Origin: an uncultured Coriobacteriaceae bacterium
Lineage (GTDB): Bacteria; Actinomycetota; Coriobacteriia; Coriobacteriales; Atopobiaceae
Direction of reading: 5' to 3'
DNA length: 64,000 bases
Assembly (NCBI GenBank): GCA_902788705.1
Contig: CADALE010000001.1
Span: forward strand, 124,001-188,000
The position numbers and the translations under genes were made by a program. This document shows, piece after piece, positions 35,763-46,406 of this stretch. The notes beneath the pieces are model-generated. The model made no database searches. It was not told the DNA's origin and saw only the letters and a program-made list of their open reading frames with translations. Each line of letters starts with the position of its first letter. Position 1 is the stretch's first letter.

Positions 35763-36512
35763 CTAGGCCCCCTGCGCGGAAAGGCCCGTCAAGTCGCGGA
35801 TCACGTAGCTGGCCAACATCTGGCCCATGATGGGCGGGAAGTAGCTCATCGTGCCCAGGATGGACTGCCCCTCGCGCACGAAGCCGCGCTCGTCGATGGC
35901 GTCGCGCTTGCCTAGCGCCTCGCGAGGCTGCTCGTCGCTCCACAGCACCATGAGCCCCTTGATGCCGCGCTTGCGGCACTCCTTGCGCATGACCCGGGCG
36001 ATGGGGTCGATGGAGGTCTTCTCGATGCGGCCAAAGCGCAACCGCGTGGGGTCCAGCTTGTTGGCGCCGCCCATGGCGCTGACTATCGGCAGCCCTGTCG
36101 CCTGGCACCACGCCGCAATGGCCAGCTTCTGGGCGATGGTATCGATGGCGTCCACGACGTAGTCGGGGTGGGGGAGGGCGCCTAGCTGCCCGGCCACGCG
36201 GTCCTTGTCAATAAAGGCCTGTACCGCCGTCACGTCGCAGGCGGGGTTGATGTCGGCCACCATCTGGCGCATCACCTCGGCCTTGGGGCGGCCGACGGTG
36301 CTTTGGAACGCGAGCGCCTGGCGGTTGATGTTGCTGGGCATCACCACGTCGCGGTCCACCAGCACGAGGTGCCCCACGCCACCGCGGGCCAGCGCCTCGG
36401 CGCATGCGGAGCCCACGCCGCCTAGGCCCAGCACCATCACGGTGGCCTGGCCAAGCCGCTCCAGCCCCTCGTCTCCCAGGATGAGCCTGAGCCTGTCGGT
36501 TGCCGTCTCCAT
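35763..36512 (-). CDS. tcdA: E1/ThiF-like protein, tRNA threonylcarbamoyladenosine dehydratase family
   Basis: A 249-residue ATP-dependent adenylating enzyme. The ATG at 36512 has GGAGG five bases upstream; a GTG 15 bases earlier is possible. The nucleotide loop is VLGLGGVGSACAEALAR, followed by DRDVVMPSNINRQ and the arginine that contacts ATP. The position of GRIEKTSIDPIARVMRKECRKRGI matches TcdA/CsdL, which cyclises t6A37 in tRNA. MoeB and ThiF are related, but the zinc CxxC pairs of those enzymes are missing, favouring TcdA. Confidence 0.85.
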   Translation of the reverse strand: METATDRLRLILGDEGLERLGQATVMVLGLGGVGSACAEALARGGVGHLVLVDRDVVMPSNINRQALAFQSTVGRPKAEVMRQMVADINPACDVTAVQAFIDKDRVAGQLGALPHPDYVVDAIDTIAQKLAIAAWCQATGLPIVSAMGGANKLDPTRLRFGRIEKTSIDPIARVMRKECRKRGIKGLMVLWSDEQPREALGKRDAIDERGFVREGQSILGTMSYFPPIMGQMLASYVIRDLTGLSAQGA

Positions 36513-36569
36513 GCGCACCTCCGTCACCTTGCCTCGTAGCCTACTGTATCAGGTTGGTGGGCTGTGCGT

Positions 36570-36652
36570 GCGGTACACAACTGTTGCCAGTCGGCAGGCT
36601 ATCCTGCCCTTTTATGGCTGCGAAGGCTTCCGGTTGGCAAGTTGTGTACCGC
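36570..36652. repeat. 83-bp element with GCGGTACACAACT inverted ends
   Basis: The 13-base ends are perfect inverted repeats, and an inner hairpin GGCAGG...CCTGCC is present. Same ends (CGGTACACAA) and size as the element at 21739-21818, so the two form a dispersed family. It lies between tcdA and the DUF3990 gene. Confidence 0.65.
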
Positions 36653-36672
36653 CGTGTGGCGCAAGGTAGCGG

Positions 36673-37188
36673 CTAGAGCCCACACTCCTCGTCCCTCCAG
36701 ACCCGCTCCCGGTCGATGAGGTGGAGCATCTGGACAGCCTCCGTGCTCCGCAGGCACCACTGGATGCCGAATTTGTCGGTGACGATGCTCCGCCGCAGCT
36801 CGTCGACGCAGTCCTCGAAGCTCGTCCCCTCCTTCCGGTACCGCCTGAACACGTCGTTCACCTTCATGCCGGCGGTTGGCCCCGCAATGACGGCGGGGTC
36901 CGTGCCGAAGGAGGTGGGATGGCCGAACATCCTGCACTCGTATACGACGCGAAGCCACTCGTCGCCCTTGTCGTCGAACGACAGCGCGCCGGGCAGGCCG
37001 AGGAGGCAGTCCTCGTCCACCTCGTAGGTGTGGAGGAAGCCAAAGGACGAGTCGCCCTTGAAGCAGTAGGTGAGGGAGTCGATCTCGTCCTCGGCGAGAT
37101 AGAAGCCGCAACCAAAGTCGCGGTATCCCCGCGCCATCGACAGGGACGGCGCGGGGATGAGGGTTGGGGAGCCGTGGTAGAGGAGCAT
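36673..37188 (-). CDS. DUF3990 protein, predicted ADP-ribosyltransferase fold
   Basis: A 171-residue protein; the ATG at 37188 lies eight bases after GGAGG. It starts LLYHGSPTLIPAPSLS, then RDFGCGFYLAED, the H-G-(S/T) and DFG-x-GFY motifs of DUF3990, a family placed in the ADP-ribosyltransferase clan. A later Tyr-rich segment and the C-terminal IQWCLRSTEAVQML are usual in the family. Many members lie beside toxin-antitoxin or phage-defence genes; here it is alone, 18 bases from a palindromic element. Activity is not shown. Confidence 0.75.
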   Translation of the reverse strand: MLLYHGSPTLIPAPSLSMARGYRDFGCGFYLAEDEIDSLTYCFKGDSSFGFLHTYEVDEDCLLGLPGALSFDDKGDEWLRVVYECRMFGHPTSFGTDPAVIAGPTAGMKVNDVFRRYRKEGTSFEDCVDELRRSIVTDKFGIQWCLRSTEAVQMLHLIDRERVWRDEECGL

Positions 37189-37203
37189 CTGGCGAACCTC
37201 CAT

Positions 37204-37556
37204 AAGCAGGATGGGCAGGCGCGCTGGGAAGCGTCTGTGCAGGACAAACGTGTCTCAGAGGCGACTGCCCGGTCGCTTATGGAGGTGCCTTCATGGTGCT
37301 CCTTAGGGTGGAGAGATAACCGGCTTGGAAAAGAGCCTCAGCAGGGTAATGGGGCCAGCTCGGCCACGTGCCACGTGCCTTGGGCAACATGAGACGCATG
37401 ATACGTTAGGTACAGGCGGCATGCTTGCGCAATCCAGCAGTCATCCGGCCACAAGTCTTCTGTTATCCTGCGTTTTCAGGCCTCCGAGCGCAAGCTCTGG
37501 GGCCTTACGTGCTATTCTGTCTATTTGCATGTCAACTCAGCATGAAAGGTGTCATC
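37204..37556 (+). other. valS leader region, no gene seen
   Basis: A 353-base stretch between the DUF3990 start and valS. It includes an imperfect hairpin at 37476-37505 (AGGCCTCCGAGC with GCTCTGGGGCCT) about 50 bases before the start codon. An AGGGTGG at 37304 is reminiscent of a T-box but the following bases do not match the conserved tail, so no riboswitch is called. Confidence 0.4.
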
Positions 37557-40244
<2,688 letters not shown>

Positions 40245-40271
40245 GTCGCGTAGCTAAAGGTTTTCTCAAGG

Positions 40272-40311
40272 GGGGCTCCCTTCCGGTGTGGAATCGGAAG
40301 GGAGCCCCTTT
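40272..40311 (+). terminator. terminator of valS
   Basis: GGGGCTCCCTTCCG pairs exactly with CGGAAGGGAGCCCC, then TTT. Confidence 0.9.
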
Positions 40312-40396
40312 GGTGTCCGACCGGCGCCACACCGAAGAAGGAAGCCTCTCAATTTGAGTGACATTTGGGGTGCTTTTGGCCTTGCCCTTTGACCCT

Positions 40397-40626
40397 GGTG
40401 TACAAAAAGCCGAGCCAGTGCATATAAATAAAGAAATTATAATAATGATATTCCGTCTACCAGCACTTTTGTAAAAGGCCCCCAGCCTCGACGGAGGCCA
40501 ATACCTCACCACACTCTGAAGTGACCTGTCGAGAGTATTAGTCAGTTTATAAAACCGCAGGTAGTTGAAAAAACCAATAATGAAATAAAAGGCAAGGGGT
40601 TGCATTGGCTCGGCTTTTTGTACACC
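40397..40626. mobile_element. 230-bp MITE-like element with 26-bp terminal inverted repeats
   Basis: Left end 40397-40422 starts GGTGTACAAAAAGCCGAGCC; the right end 40601-40626 is its complement with one mismatch in 26. The interior is about 180 bases, markedly AT-richer than the genome, with no open frame. Size, ends and position fit a non-autonomous miniature inverted-repeat element. No target duplication is obvious. The rest of the gene-free stretch 40245-40842 holds the valS terminator and the upstream region of the next gene. Confidence 0.65.
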
Positions 40627-40842
40627 TAGGCCCGGAATGGGCGGCTCTTTTGGCGGTTGGCACCGAGAGACAGCGGTTAACGTGCAAAACGTCGATGCCA
40701 CGTATGCCCTTTTGCGCGGTTCCAGGAACTGAGCCCCCGAAAACCCTATCCGCCGCTTACGTCGTTTGCCGAAGGGCTGGTGGCACGCAGGCGCAAAGGC
40801 CGTACAGTGCTATCAGGGCAATCAATGCGGGAGGTGAGCCTG

Positions 40843-41652
40843 ATGAAACTGGAGCTATCCTGTCTGGACATCACGCTTGACGAGGCGACCGGCCAGCTGA
40901 CGTTTGGCGAAGGCGTGCTGTGCGATGGCGGTTCGGATAAGGTGCTTGGTCAGATGGAGGGCCTCTACGCAGACATGAGCGGCTGCGACCTCGCCCAGCG
41001 CGTGTACTGGGCGTATCGCAGCATCCGGCGCGTGTCTGACGATGCCCTCTGGGTCCCTCGCGGCCTGCGCTACGACATCACCGTGCTGCTGCCGGGCGAT
41101 GCCAAAGGGGAGCTGTTCAAGACGTCAGGCCACTACCATGGCCTTGACCAAGGCATGGCGCTGCCGTATCCCGAGGTGTACGAGGTACTGTGTGGCGAGG
41201 TTGCGTTCGTGCTCCAAAAGAGCCCTGCCCTGCTTGCCGATGGGTGCGGGGCAGAACCTGTCGACGTCGTGCGCGTTCTTGACGTACATGCTGGCGAGGC
41301 CATCGTCATCCCGCCCTTCTGGGGGCATGGCTCCATCAACGTGAGCGATGACCCTTCCGCGTTCTCGAACATAGCGGTGGTCGACACGCCCCTTCTCTAC
41401 GGCCCGGTCCGTGAGCGCCGGGGCCTCGCGGTTCGCGTGACGAGGATGGGCGATGGCTGGGGCGTGGCTGCCAACGAGGCGTGGCAGCCCGTGGCCAACA
41501 CAAGGACGTTGCGGCCGCACGAAGCCCCTGAGCTGGGCATCATTGCGGATGTACCGTGCTACGAGGCATACGTGGCAGACCCTGCACGCTTTGACTATCT
41601 GCGAGCTCCGCAGCATTCGGTGGCTCACATGGAGGAACTGCTCGAAGCTTAG
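40843..41652 (+). CDS. cupin-type (archaeal-type) glucose-6-phosphate isomerase
   Basis: A 269-residue protein; ATG 40843 follows GGAGG by eight bases. The cupin core is KTSGHYHGLDQGMALPYPEVYEVLCG with the metal-binding H-x-H and Glu, then VIPPFWGHGSIN with the fourth ligand. This is the pattern of the metal-dependent glucose-6-phosphate isomerases first known from archaea; bacterial members occur sporadically. It interconverts glucose 6-phosphate and fructose 6-phosphate. The protein is longer than the 190-residue archaeal enzymes by an extra C-terminal segment. Its neighbour is another sugar-phosphate isomerase. Confidence 0.8.
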   Translation: MKLELSCLDITLDEATGQLTFGEGVLCDGGSDKVLGQMEGLYADMSGCDLAQRVYWAYRSIRRVSDDALWVPRGLRYDITVLLPGDAKGELFKTSGHYHGLDQGMALPYPEVYEVLCGEVAFVLQKSPALLADGCGAEPVDVVRVLDVHAGEAIVIPPFWGHGSINVSDDPSAFSNIAVVDTPLLYGPVRERRGLAVRVTRMGDGWGVAANEAWQPVANTRTLRPHEAPELGIIADVPCYEAYVADPARFDYLRAPQHSVAHMEELLEA

Positions 41653-41707
41653 GGACACGAAGACGATGCCTGCGGTGCGTATCACGTGGGCGAGGGGAGT
41701 GCTGACG

Positions 41708-42268
41708 ATGGAGATCAAGGACGTGCTGCGCGACATCACGGACGAGCTGGCTCGGACGTTCGACGCGATGGACGAGGGGCAGATGGACGAGCTGGAGCGC
41801 CGCATCCTGGCGGCCGACCGGGTGTTCGTGGCAGGCGCGGGAAGGTCGCTTCTAGCCATCCGTGGCCTCGCGATGCGCCTGATGCACTTCGGCTTTACCG
41901 CCTATGTGGTGGGAGAGACCGTAACGCCTGCCATTGGCCCTTCTGACCTGCTCATCATTGCCAGCGGTTCGGGCTCGACGGGCTCGCTGACGGTCATGGC
42001 GCAAAAGTGCAAGGACGTAGGCGCCAGCCTGGCGCTCATCACCACGCGTCCCGACTCGCCCATCGGGCGGCTTGCCGACCACATAGTGCACCTGGAGGCT
42101 TACACGGCAAAGCTGCCCGAGAGCGGCATCAAGAGCGTCCAGCTGGGTGGCAGCACCTTTGAGCAGGGAGTGCTCATCCTAGGCGACGCCCTCATCATCG
42201 ACATCGCCTCGCGCAGCGAGGGCGACCACAACGCCGAGCTCATGACGCGCCACGCCAACCTCGAGTAG
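41708..42268 (+). CDS. SIS-domain sugar isomerase, 6-phospho-3-hexuloisomerase-like
   Basis: A 186-residue SIS protein; ATG 41708 follows GGGGAG by eight bases. Motifs VFVAGAGRSLLAIRGLAMRL, VVGETVTPAIGPSDLLI and IASGSGSTGSL match HxlB, which converts arabino-hexulose 6-phosphate to fructose 6-phosphate. The partner hexulose-6-phosphate synthase (HxlA) is not nearby. It lies 55 bases after the cupin isomerase, probably in the same message, so both would feed fructose 6-phosphate pools. Confidence 0.8.
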   Translation: MEIKDVLRDITDELARTFDAMDEGQMDELERRILAADRVFVAGAGRSLLAIRGLAMRLMHFGFTAYVVGETVTPAIGPSDLLIIASGSGSTGSLTVMAQKCKDVGASLALITTRPDSPIGRLADHIVHLEAYTAKLPESGIKSVQLGGSTFEQGVLILGDALIIDIASRSEGDHNAELMTRHANLE

Positions 42269-42292
42269 CGCTGGCTCCATGTTGCGATGTCG

Positions 42293-42329
42293 AATTGTGA
42301 ACGAAAACCGTAGCAATTGTGACACGAAA
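42293..42329 (+). promoter_or_regulatory. direct repeat upstream of the DUF47-pit operon
   Basis: AATTGTGAACGAAA and AATTGTGACACGAAA start 22 bases apart, two helical turns, as expected for a tandem-binding regulator such as a PhoP/PhoB type. They lie about 150 bases before the phosphate operon. The regulator is inferred from context only. Confidence 0.35.
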
Positions 42330-42402
42330 GAAACACGTCCAGCTACCGATGCCGTCCCTGCAACAACCGTTCGCCCCCCATCAAAAGACATCTTGCGACC
42401 GC

Positions 42403-42411
42403 TGGTAGAAT
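42403..42411 (+). promoter_or_regulatory. extended -10 element of the DUF47-pit operon
   Basis: TGGTAGAAT (TGN plus TAGAAT) lies 56 bases before the DUF47 start codon and downstream of the direct repeat. Confidence 0.45.
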
Positions 42412-42467
42412 AGTTCTCCGTTCGTGCGCTCTGCACTAATTCGGATAGACGATAGGAGTTGGTGGAC

Positions 42468-43091
42468 ATGAGCCGTGTGAGTCGCAAAGAAGACCAGTTC
42501 TACGACATGATGCACACCCTGAGCAAGGACGTGCTGGCTACTGTCACCCTTTGGAACGAGATCACCCGCGGTTGGCCCGAGACGAAGGACCGCATCCCCG
42601 AGGTGGCCGCGCTCGAGATTCGCTGCGATGCCGACGAGAACACCATCCTGGACGAGCTGAACACAAGCTTCATCACCCCGTTCGATCGCGAGGACCTTGA
42701 CGACATCGCCCGCAACCTGGGCGAGGTGGGCGACCTTGCCGAGGGCACCTCGGCCCGCTACGACATCTTTGACGTGCACGTGATGATTCCCGAGGCTGCC
42801 CAGATGACGCAGCTTGTGGTGGACTGCATGAAGGAGATGGTCATCCTCTTCGAGCACTTCCATGACTTCAAGAAGGACCCGCTCGTGCGCGAGCAGGCCA
42901 AGAAGATAGGCATGATCGAGGATGAGGGCGACCTCATCTACCGCAACGCCCTCGGCCGCATCTTCAACGAGCCCGACGACCCCATCCACGTCCTCAAGTG
43001 GAAGAGCCTGCTTGACCCGATGGAGCGCACGCTTGACTACTGCAAGGCAATCACGAACACGGTGCTTGCCGTCATCATGAAGAACGCGTAA
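42468..43091 (+). CDS. DUF47/PhoU-like phosphate transport accessory protein
   Basis: A 207-residue helical protein; ATG 42468 is nine bases after TAGGAG, better than the TTG at 42459. It has the DUF47 pattern of paired helices with ExxxD-type metal-binding segments (ADENTILDELNTSFITPFDRED and EDEGDLIYRNALGRIF). Proteins of this family, also called YkaA or Pit accessory proteins, sit directly before pit genes and control the phosphate permease. The pit gene starts ten bases later. Confidence 0.9.
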   Translation: MSRVSRKEDQFYDMMHTLSKDVLATVTLWNEITRGWPETKDRIPEVAALEIRCDADENTILDELNTSFITPFDREDLDDIARNLGEVGDLAEGTSARYDIFDVHVMIPEAAQMTQLVVDCMKEMVILFEHFHDFKKDPLVREQAKKIGMIEDEGDLIYRNALGRIFNEPDDPIHVLKWKSLLDPMERTLDYCKAITNTVLAVIMKNA

Positions 43092-43101
43092 GAGGCGGGC
43101 C

Positions 43102-44091
43102 ATGAACGGACTTCTTGTCTGCGTGCTCATCGCTGCGTTCATCTTCGAGTTCATCAACGGCTTCCACGACACTGCAAATGCCATCGCCACCACGGTGTAC
43201 ACGCGCGCCCTGCCGGTGCGCGTGGCCATCGTGTGCAGCGCAACCATGAACTTCATCGGTGCCCTCATGAGCGAGAGCGTTGCCCTTACCATCTCGAAGG
43301 GCCTCGTGGACGTCCAGCTAGACCTGTACGTCATCTTCGCGGCTCTGGTCGGCGCCATCATCTGGGACCTCTTTACCTGGTGGTTTGCCATCCCGTCAAG
43401 CTCGTCGCACGCCCTCATCGGCAGCCTCATCGGGGCCACTATCGTCTTTACCAGGGGCTTCAAGGACGTGCTGTGGGGCGGCGTCTTCCAGAAGGTGATC
43501 ATCCCCATCTTCACGTCGCCGCTCATCGGCTTTGTGCTGGGCTTTGCCATCATGCGCCTTGTGCACGAGATCTGCGCCAACATCCAGCTTAAGAGGTGCA
43601 ACGCCTTCTTCCACAAGGCGCAGATCGCAAGCTCGATGTTCATGGCGTACAGCCACGGCAACAACGATGCCCAGAAGACGATGGGCATCATCACCATCGC
43701 CCTCATCTCGGCGGGGCTGCTGCAGGAGGGCACGGGCATCCCGCTGTGGGTGAAGCTCTTCTGCGCCGGCACGATGGCACTTGGCACCTCCATCGGCGGC
43801 CAGCGCATCATGAAGACCGTCGGGTCGGGCGTCACCAAGCTCGAGCCCGTGATGGGCTTCGTGTCCGAGACCAGCTCGGCCATCGCCATCGAGGTCATGA
43901 CGGCCCTTGGCGCACCGGTCTCCACCACGCAGGTCATCACCACCTCTATCATGGGTGCCGGCACTGCGCGCGGCGCCAAGAAGGTTAAGTGGGGCATCGG
44001 CTACCAGATGCTTGTGGCCTGGATCGTCACCCTGCCGGCAACCATGTTCCTTGGCGGGCTTGTGGCCCTCATTACCGGACTCATCGTCTAG
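43102..44091 (+). CDS. pit: PiT-family inorganic phosphate transporter
   Basis: A 329-residue membrane protein with about ten helices. The duplicated family signature is present: GFHDTANAIATTV near residue 20 and SHGNNDAQKTMGI in the second half. The segments FAIPSSSSHALIGSLIGA and GAPVSTTQVITTSIMG are the PiT inner repeats. It imports phosphate with a cation. Operon with the DUF47 gene. Confidence 0.95.
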   Translation: MNGLLVCVLIAAFIFEFINGFHDTANAIATTVYTRALPVRVAIVCSATMNFIGALMSESVALTISKGLVDVQLDLYVIFAALVGAIIWDLFTWWFAIPSSSSHALIGSLIGATIVFTRGFKDVLWGGVFQKVIIPIFTSPLIGFVLGFAIMRLVHEICANIQLKRCNAFFHKAQIASSMFMAYSHGNNDAQKTMGIITIALISAGLLQEGTGIPLWVKLFCAGTMALGTSIGGQRIMKTVGSGVTKLEPVMGFVSETSSAIAIEVMTALGAPVSTTQVITTSIMGAGTARGAKKVKWGIGYQMLVAWIVTLPATMFLGGLVALITGLIV

Positions 44092-44146
44092 CGGGCTGCT
44101 GGCGCCGCGTCGGCGCCTGGCTACCCATCGTCTTGTGCTGTCCTTT

Positions 44147-44179
44147 GCCCCGTACCCTACAGTTGTTAGGGTACGGGGC
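44147..44179 (+). terminator. terminator-like hairpin after pit
   Basis: GCCCCGTACCCTA pairs with TAGGGTACGGGGC (the arm ends overlap a small loop), followed by CATCCTTT. It shares the CGTACCCTA core with the hairpins at 55712 and 59372. Confidence 0.6.
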
Positions 44180-44283
44180 CATCCTTTCCCTCCTGGTTTG
44201 ACGATATCGACATGGCGCGCTGGGTCGCATAGTGATGGTGTGGCGCGATTGGGTGCGCGACATCGATCCAAAAGGAGGACGTC

Positions 44284-44499
44284 ATGGCTTTTTCTGTAGA
44301 CGACAAGTGCAGGAAGCTCTCTAAGAACGCCGAGGCCGCGGCCATCATCACCGAGTACTCGCCTGGCTTCACCACCGACCCCCAGATGAAGATGGTCATG
44401 GGCCTCACCCTGCGCAAGCTTGCGAGCTTCCCGCAGGCCAAGGAACTGGCCGATCATCTTGACGAGATCGACGCCCGTCTGAGGGCCATCGAGGAGTAA
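44284..44499 (+). CDS. small DUF1858-like protein
   Basis: A 71-residue protein with AAAGGAGGAC before ATG 44284. It reads LSKNAEAAAIITEYSPGF then DPQMKMVMGLTLRKLASFPQ, the pattern of DUF1858-like helical domains in which a helix is followed by a PG turn. The Cys residues found in the redox form of DUF1858 are missing apart from Cys9, so a redox role is unlikely. The same segment is known as a C-terminal appendage on some enzymes. Function unknown. Confidence 0.55.
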   Translation: MAFSVDDKCRKLSKNAEAAAIITEYSPGFTTDPQMKMVMGLTLRKLASFPQAKELADHLDEIDARLRAIEE

Positions 44500-44542
44500 C
44501 TGGGACGTCCCCTTAGCTTGGACGCCTTTACGGCACTATGCC

Positions 44543-44585
44543 GAGCGGCGACCGCGCAGCACCTTGTGCTTGGCGGTCGCCGCTC
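44543..44585. terminator. bidirectional terminator
   Basis: GAGCGGCGACCGC pairs exactly with GCGGTCGCCGCTC between two convergent genes. Confidence 0.8.
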
Positions 44586-44588
44586 GCA

Positions 44589-46127
44589 TTATCTCTCGCC
44601 CATGGTGTCACGTATGGAGAGGGCCTTCAGCACGAGCTGCAGACGCAGCCGCACGTCGGGATCGTCCAGGTCCTCGTCGAGGTCGCGCTTGATTCGCGCA
44701 ATGCGCTCCAGGAGCGTGGAGCGGTGCACGTACAGCATGCGGGAGGCCTTGGTGATGCTCATGTTGCAGTCCAGAAGGACACGCAAGGTATCGAGATAGC
44801 TGGCCTGCGACTCCCTGTCATGCTCCACAAGGCGCCTGAAGCCCTCGGAAAACAGCATCTCGACGGGCATGTCGCCCAGGGCGTTTACCACCATCCCCAC
44901 CAGGGCATAGTCCTGGTACACGTAGATGGATTGGTCGGGGTGAATCAGCGAGCCGTTCTCGAGCGTGGTGCTTGCCTGCAGGAAGAACAGCCGAGCCTGC
45001 GAGAGGTCGTGCATGGGGTCGCTGATGCCGGCCTTTGCCTGCAGCGACCTCACGAAGGGATGCAGCCGTCGCAGAAGCTCGTCGTGGTAGCTGCCCGTCT
45101 CGTCAAGAAGCTCGTCCACGTTGGCAAAGACCACCACCGACGTGTGGTGATGCTCGAAGGCGATGCCGTGAGGGAAGGCGCCCTCGGCCATCGTGCACAC
45201 ATAGCCGATGGGAAGCTTGCTAAGCCGGTTGCTGAGGCGGATGCGTATGCAGACGAAGGTGCGGTCGGTGCCGCGCGCGTCCAGCATCGCGCGCTCGCGC
45301 CCGTCAAGGGGCACCTCCTCAACGAGGTCCATGAGGATGCGCCGCTCGGAGGGGTCGTCGGTGTCTGGCATCGTCGACCTGCGGCGCAAGGCGCGAACCA
45401 GCATGTCGGCCAGGTGGCCTGCTAGCAGTATGTCGCTTGCCGTGAAGTCGCGGTCCTCGCAGTACACGGTAAGACAGCCTAGGTACGTACCCCGGTCAAG
45501 CAGGTTGGCGTTAAGGGTCTTGGTGCCCAGCAGCTCAAGCACGAAGGGCTCGGCAACGTCCATGGAGAGGTCGCGCTCCGAGATATAGCTGGCAAAGGCC
45601 TCGGGGTTCAGGACGGCGCTCGTCTCTAGGGCGGCGAGGGTCTGGCGGTCGGACGCCTCCTCGCGGCGCCACTGGCCAAGGAAGCGGAACTGCTCGTCAA
45701 TCACCGTAAGGGGGTTGCCAAACAGCTCGCCTGAACGCTCGAGCATCGCATCGATGTCAGCGTCGTCGTTGATGATCTCGGACAGCGCCGCCTCCCAGGC
45801 GTCGTGCCGGTCGTAGGTGCGCTGCACGGCATTGAAGACCGCATAGAACTCGGCGTCGGGGATGAGGATGACGCTGCAGCGCTCGGCAAAGTAGCGCGTG
45901 CGCCGTCCCTGCCCTACGCATACGATAACGGCGCGGGGCGAGACGCGTATGCGCTTGGGAAGGCGCTCCTCGGCAAGGACATAGAGGTGGTCGGCCCGGA
46001 ACTCGCGCATGCCGTTCTCGTAGAGCTCTGGACGCCCAAGGGACAAGGCCGTGGATGGCGTGCCTAGCATCTGCGCGTGCCAGCCTGCGGGAAGGTTGTC
46101 AAAGATCACCTCGGCGCTCAGCTTCAT
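44589..46127 (-). CDS. PucR/CdaR-family transcriptional regulator
   Basis: A 512-residue regulator. The C-terminal 70 residues hold the PucR-type helix-turn-helix: TLRVLLDCNMSITKASRMLY then VHRSTLLERIARIKRDL. The middle (residues about 110-240) looks like a GAF-like sensor, and the part before the HTH like the GGDEF-like domain of this family. Such proteins activate catabolic operons in response to a substrate. It is divergent from the demethylase/SDR operon with 279 bases between, so that operon is the likely target. Confidence 0.85.
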   Translation of the reverse strand: MKLSAEVIFDNLPAGWHAQMLGTPSTALSLGRPELYENGMREFRADHLYVLAEERLPKRIRVSPRAVIVCVGQGRRTRYFAERCSVILIPDAEFYAVFNAVQRTYDRHDAWEAALSEIINDDADIDAMLERSGELFGNPLTVIDEQFRFLGQWRREEASDRQTLAALETSAVLNPEAFASYISERDLSMDVAEPFVLELLGTKTLNANLLDRGTYLGCLTVYCEDRDFTASDILLAGHLADMLVRALRRRSTMPDTDDPSERRILMDLVEEVPLDGRERAMLDARGTDRTFVCIRIRLSNRLSKLPIGYVCTMAEGAFPHGIAFEHHHTSVVVFANVDELLDETGSYHDELLRRLHPFVRSLQAKAGISDPMHDLSQARLFFLQASTTLENGSLIHPDQSIYVYQDYALVGMVVNALGDMPVEMLFSEGFRRLVEHDRESQASYLDTLRVLLDCNMSITKASRMLYVHRSTLLERIARIKRDLDEDLDDPDVRLRLQLVLKALSIRDTMGER

Positions 46128-46406
46128 GTGGATGCACCTCGCTATTGTATGGCATAGGATGCCATTTTGATTGTTGTGTTACAGTATGACGGTTTCTGCT
46201 GGCAGTACATTCGCAGATGAACGCAGCGACATGACGATACCGTTCGCGGTGCGATGTACGGTTGATGGCCATGCAAATAGTAGGGTTACCGCTGTATCGT
46301 TTCGCCATTTTGTATGCTCGCGAAATCGGTGGCCACGTCCCACACTCTCAGTATGTACCCATGCGCGCTTCTGGCGCATGACCGCACCGGCAAAGGAGGA
46401 GAGGAC
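46128..46406. promoter_or_regulatory. divergent control region of the PucR regulator and the demethylase/SDR operon
   Basis: A 279-base stretch, AT-richer than its flanks, without a gene. Several short AT-rich segments (for example TTGTGTTACAGTATGAC near 46173) may be promoter or operator elements; no single consensus box stands out. Confidence 0.4.

Noticed and set aside
37290..37330. T-box riboswitch upstream of valS
   Set aside because: AGGGTGG is present but the conserved continuation and the antiterminator/terminator pair are absent.
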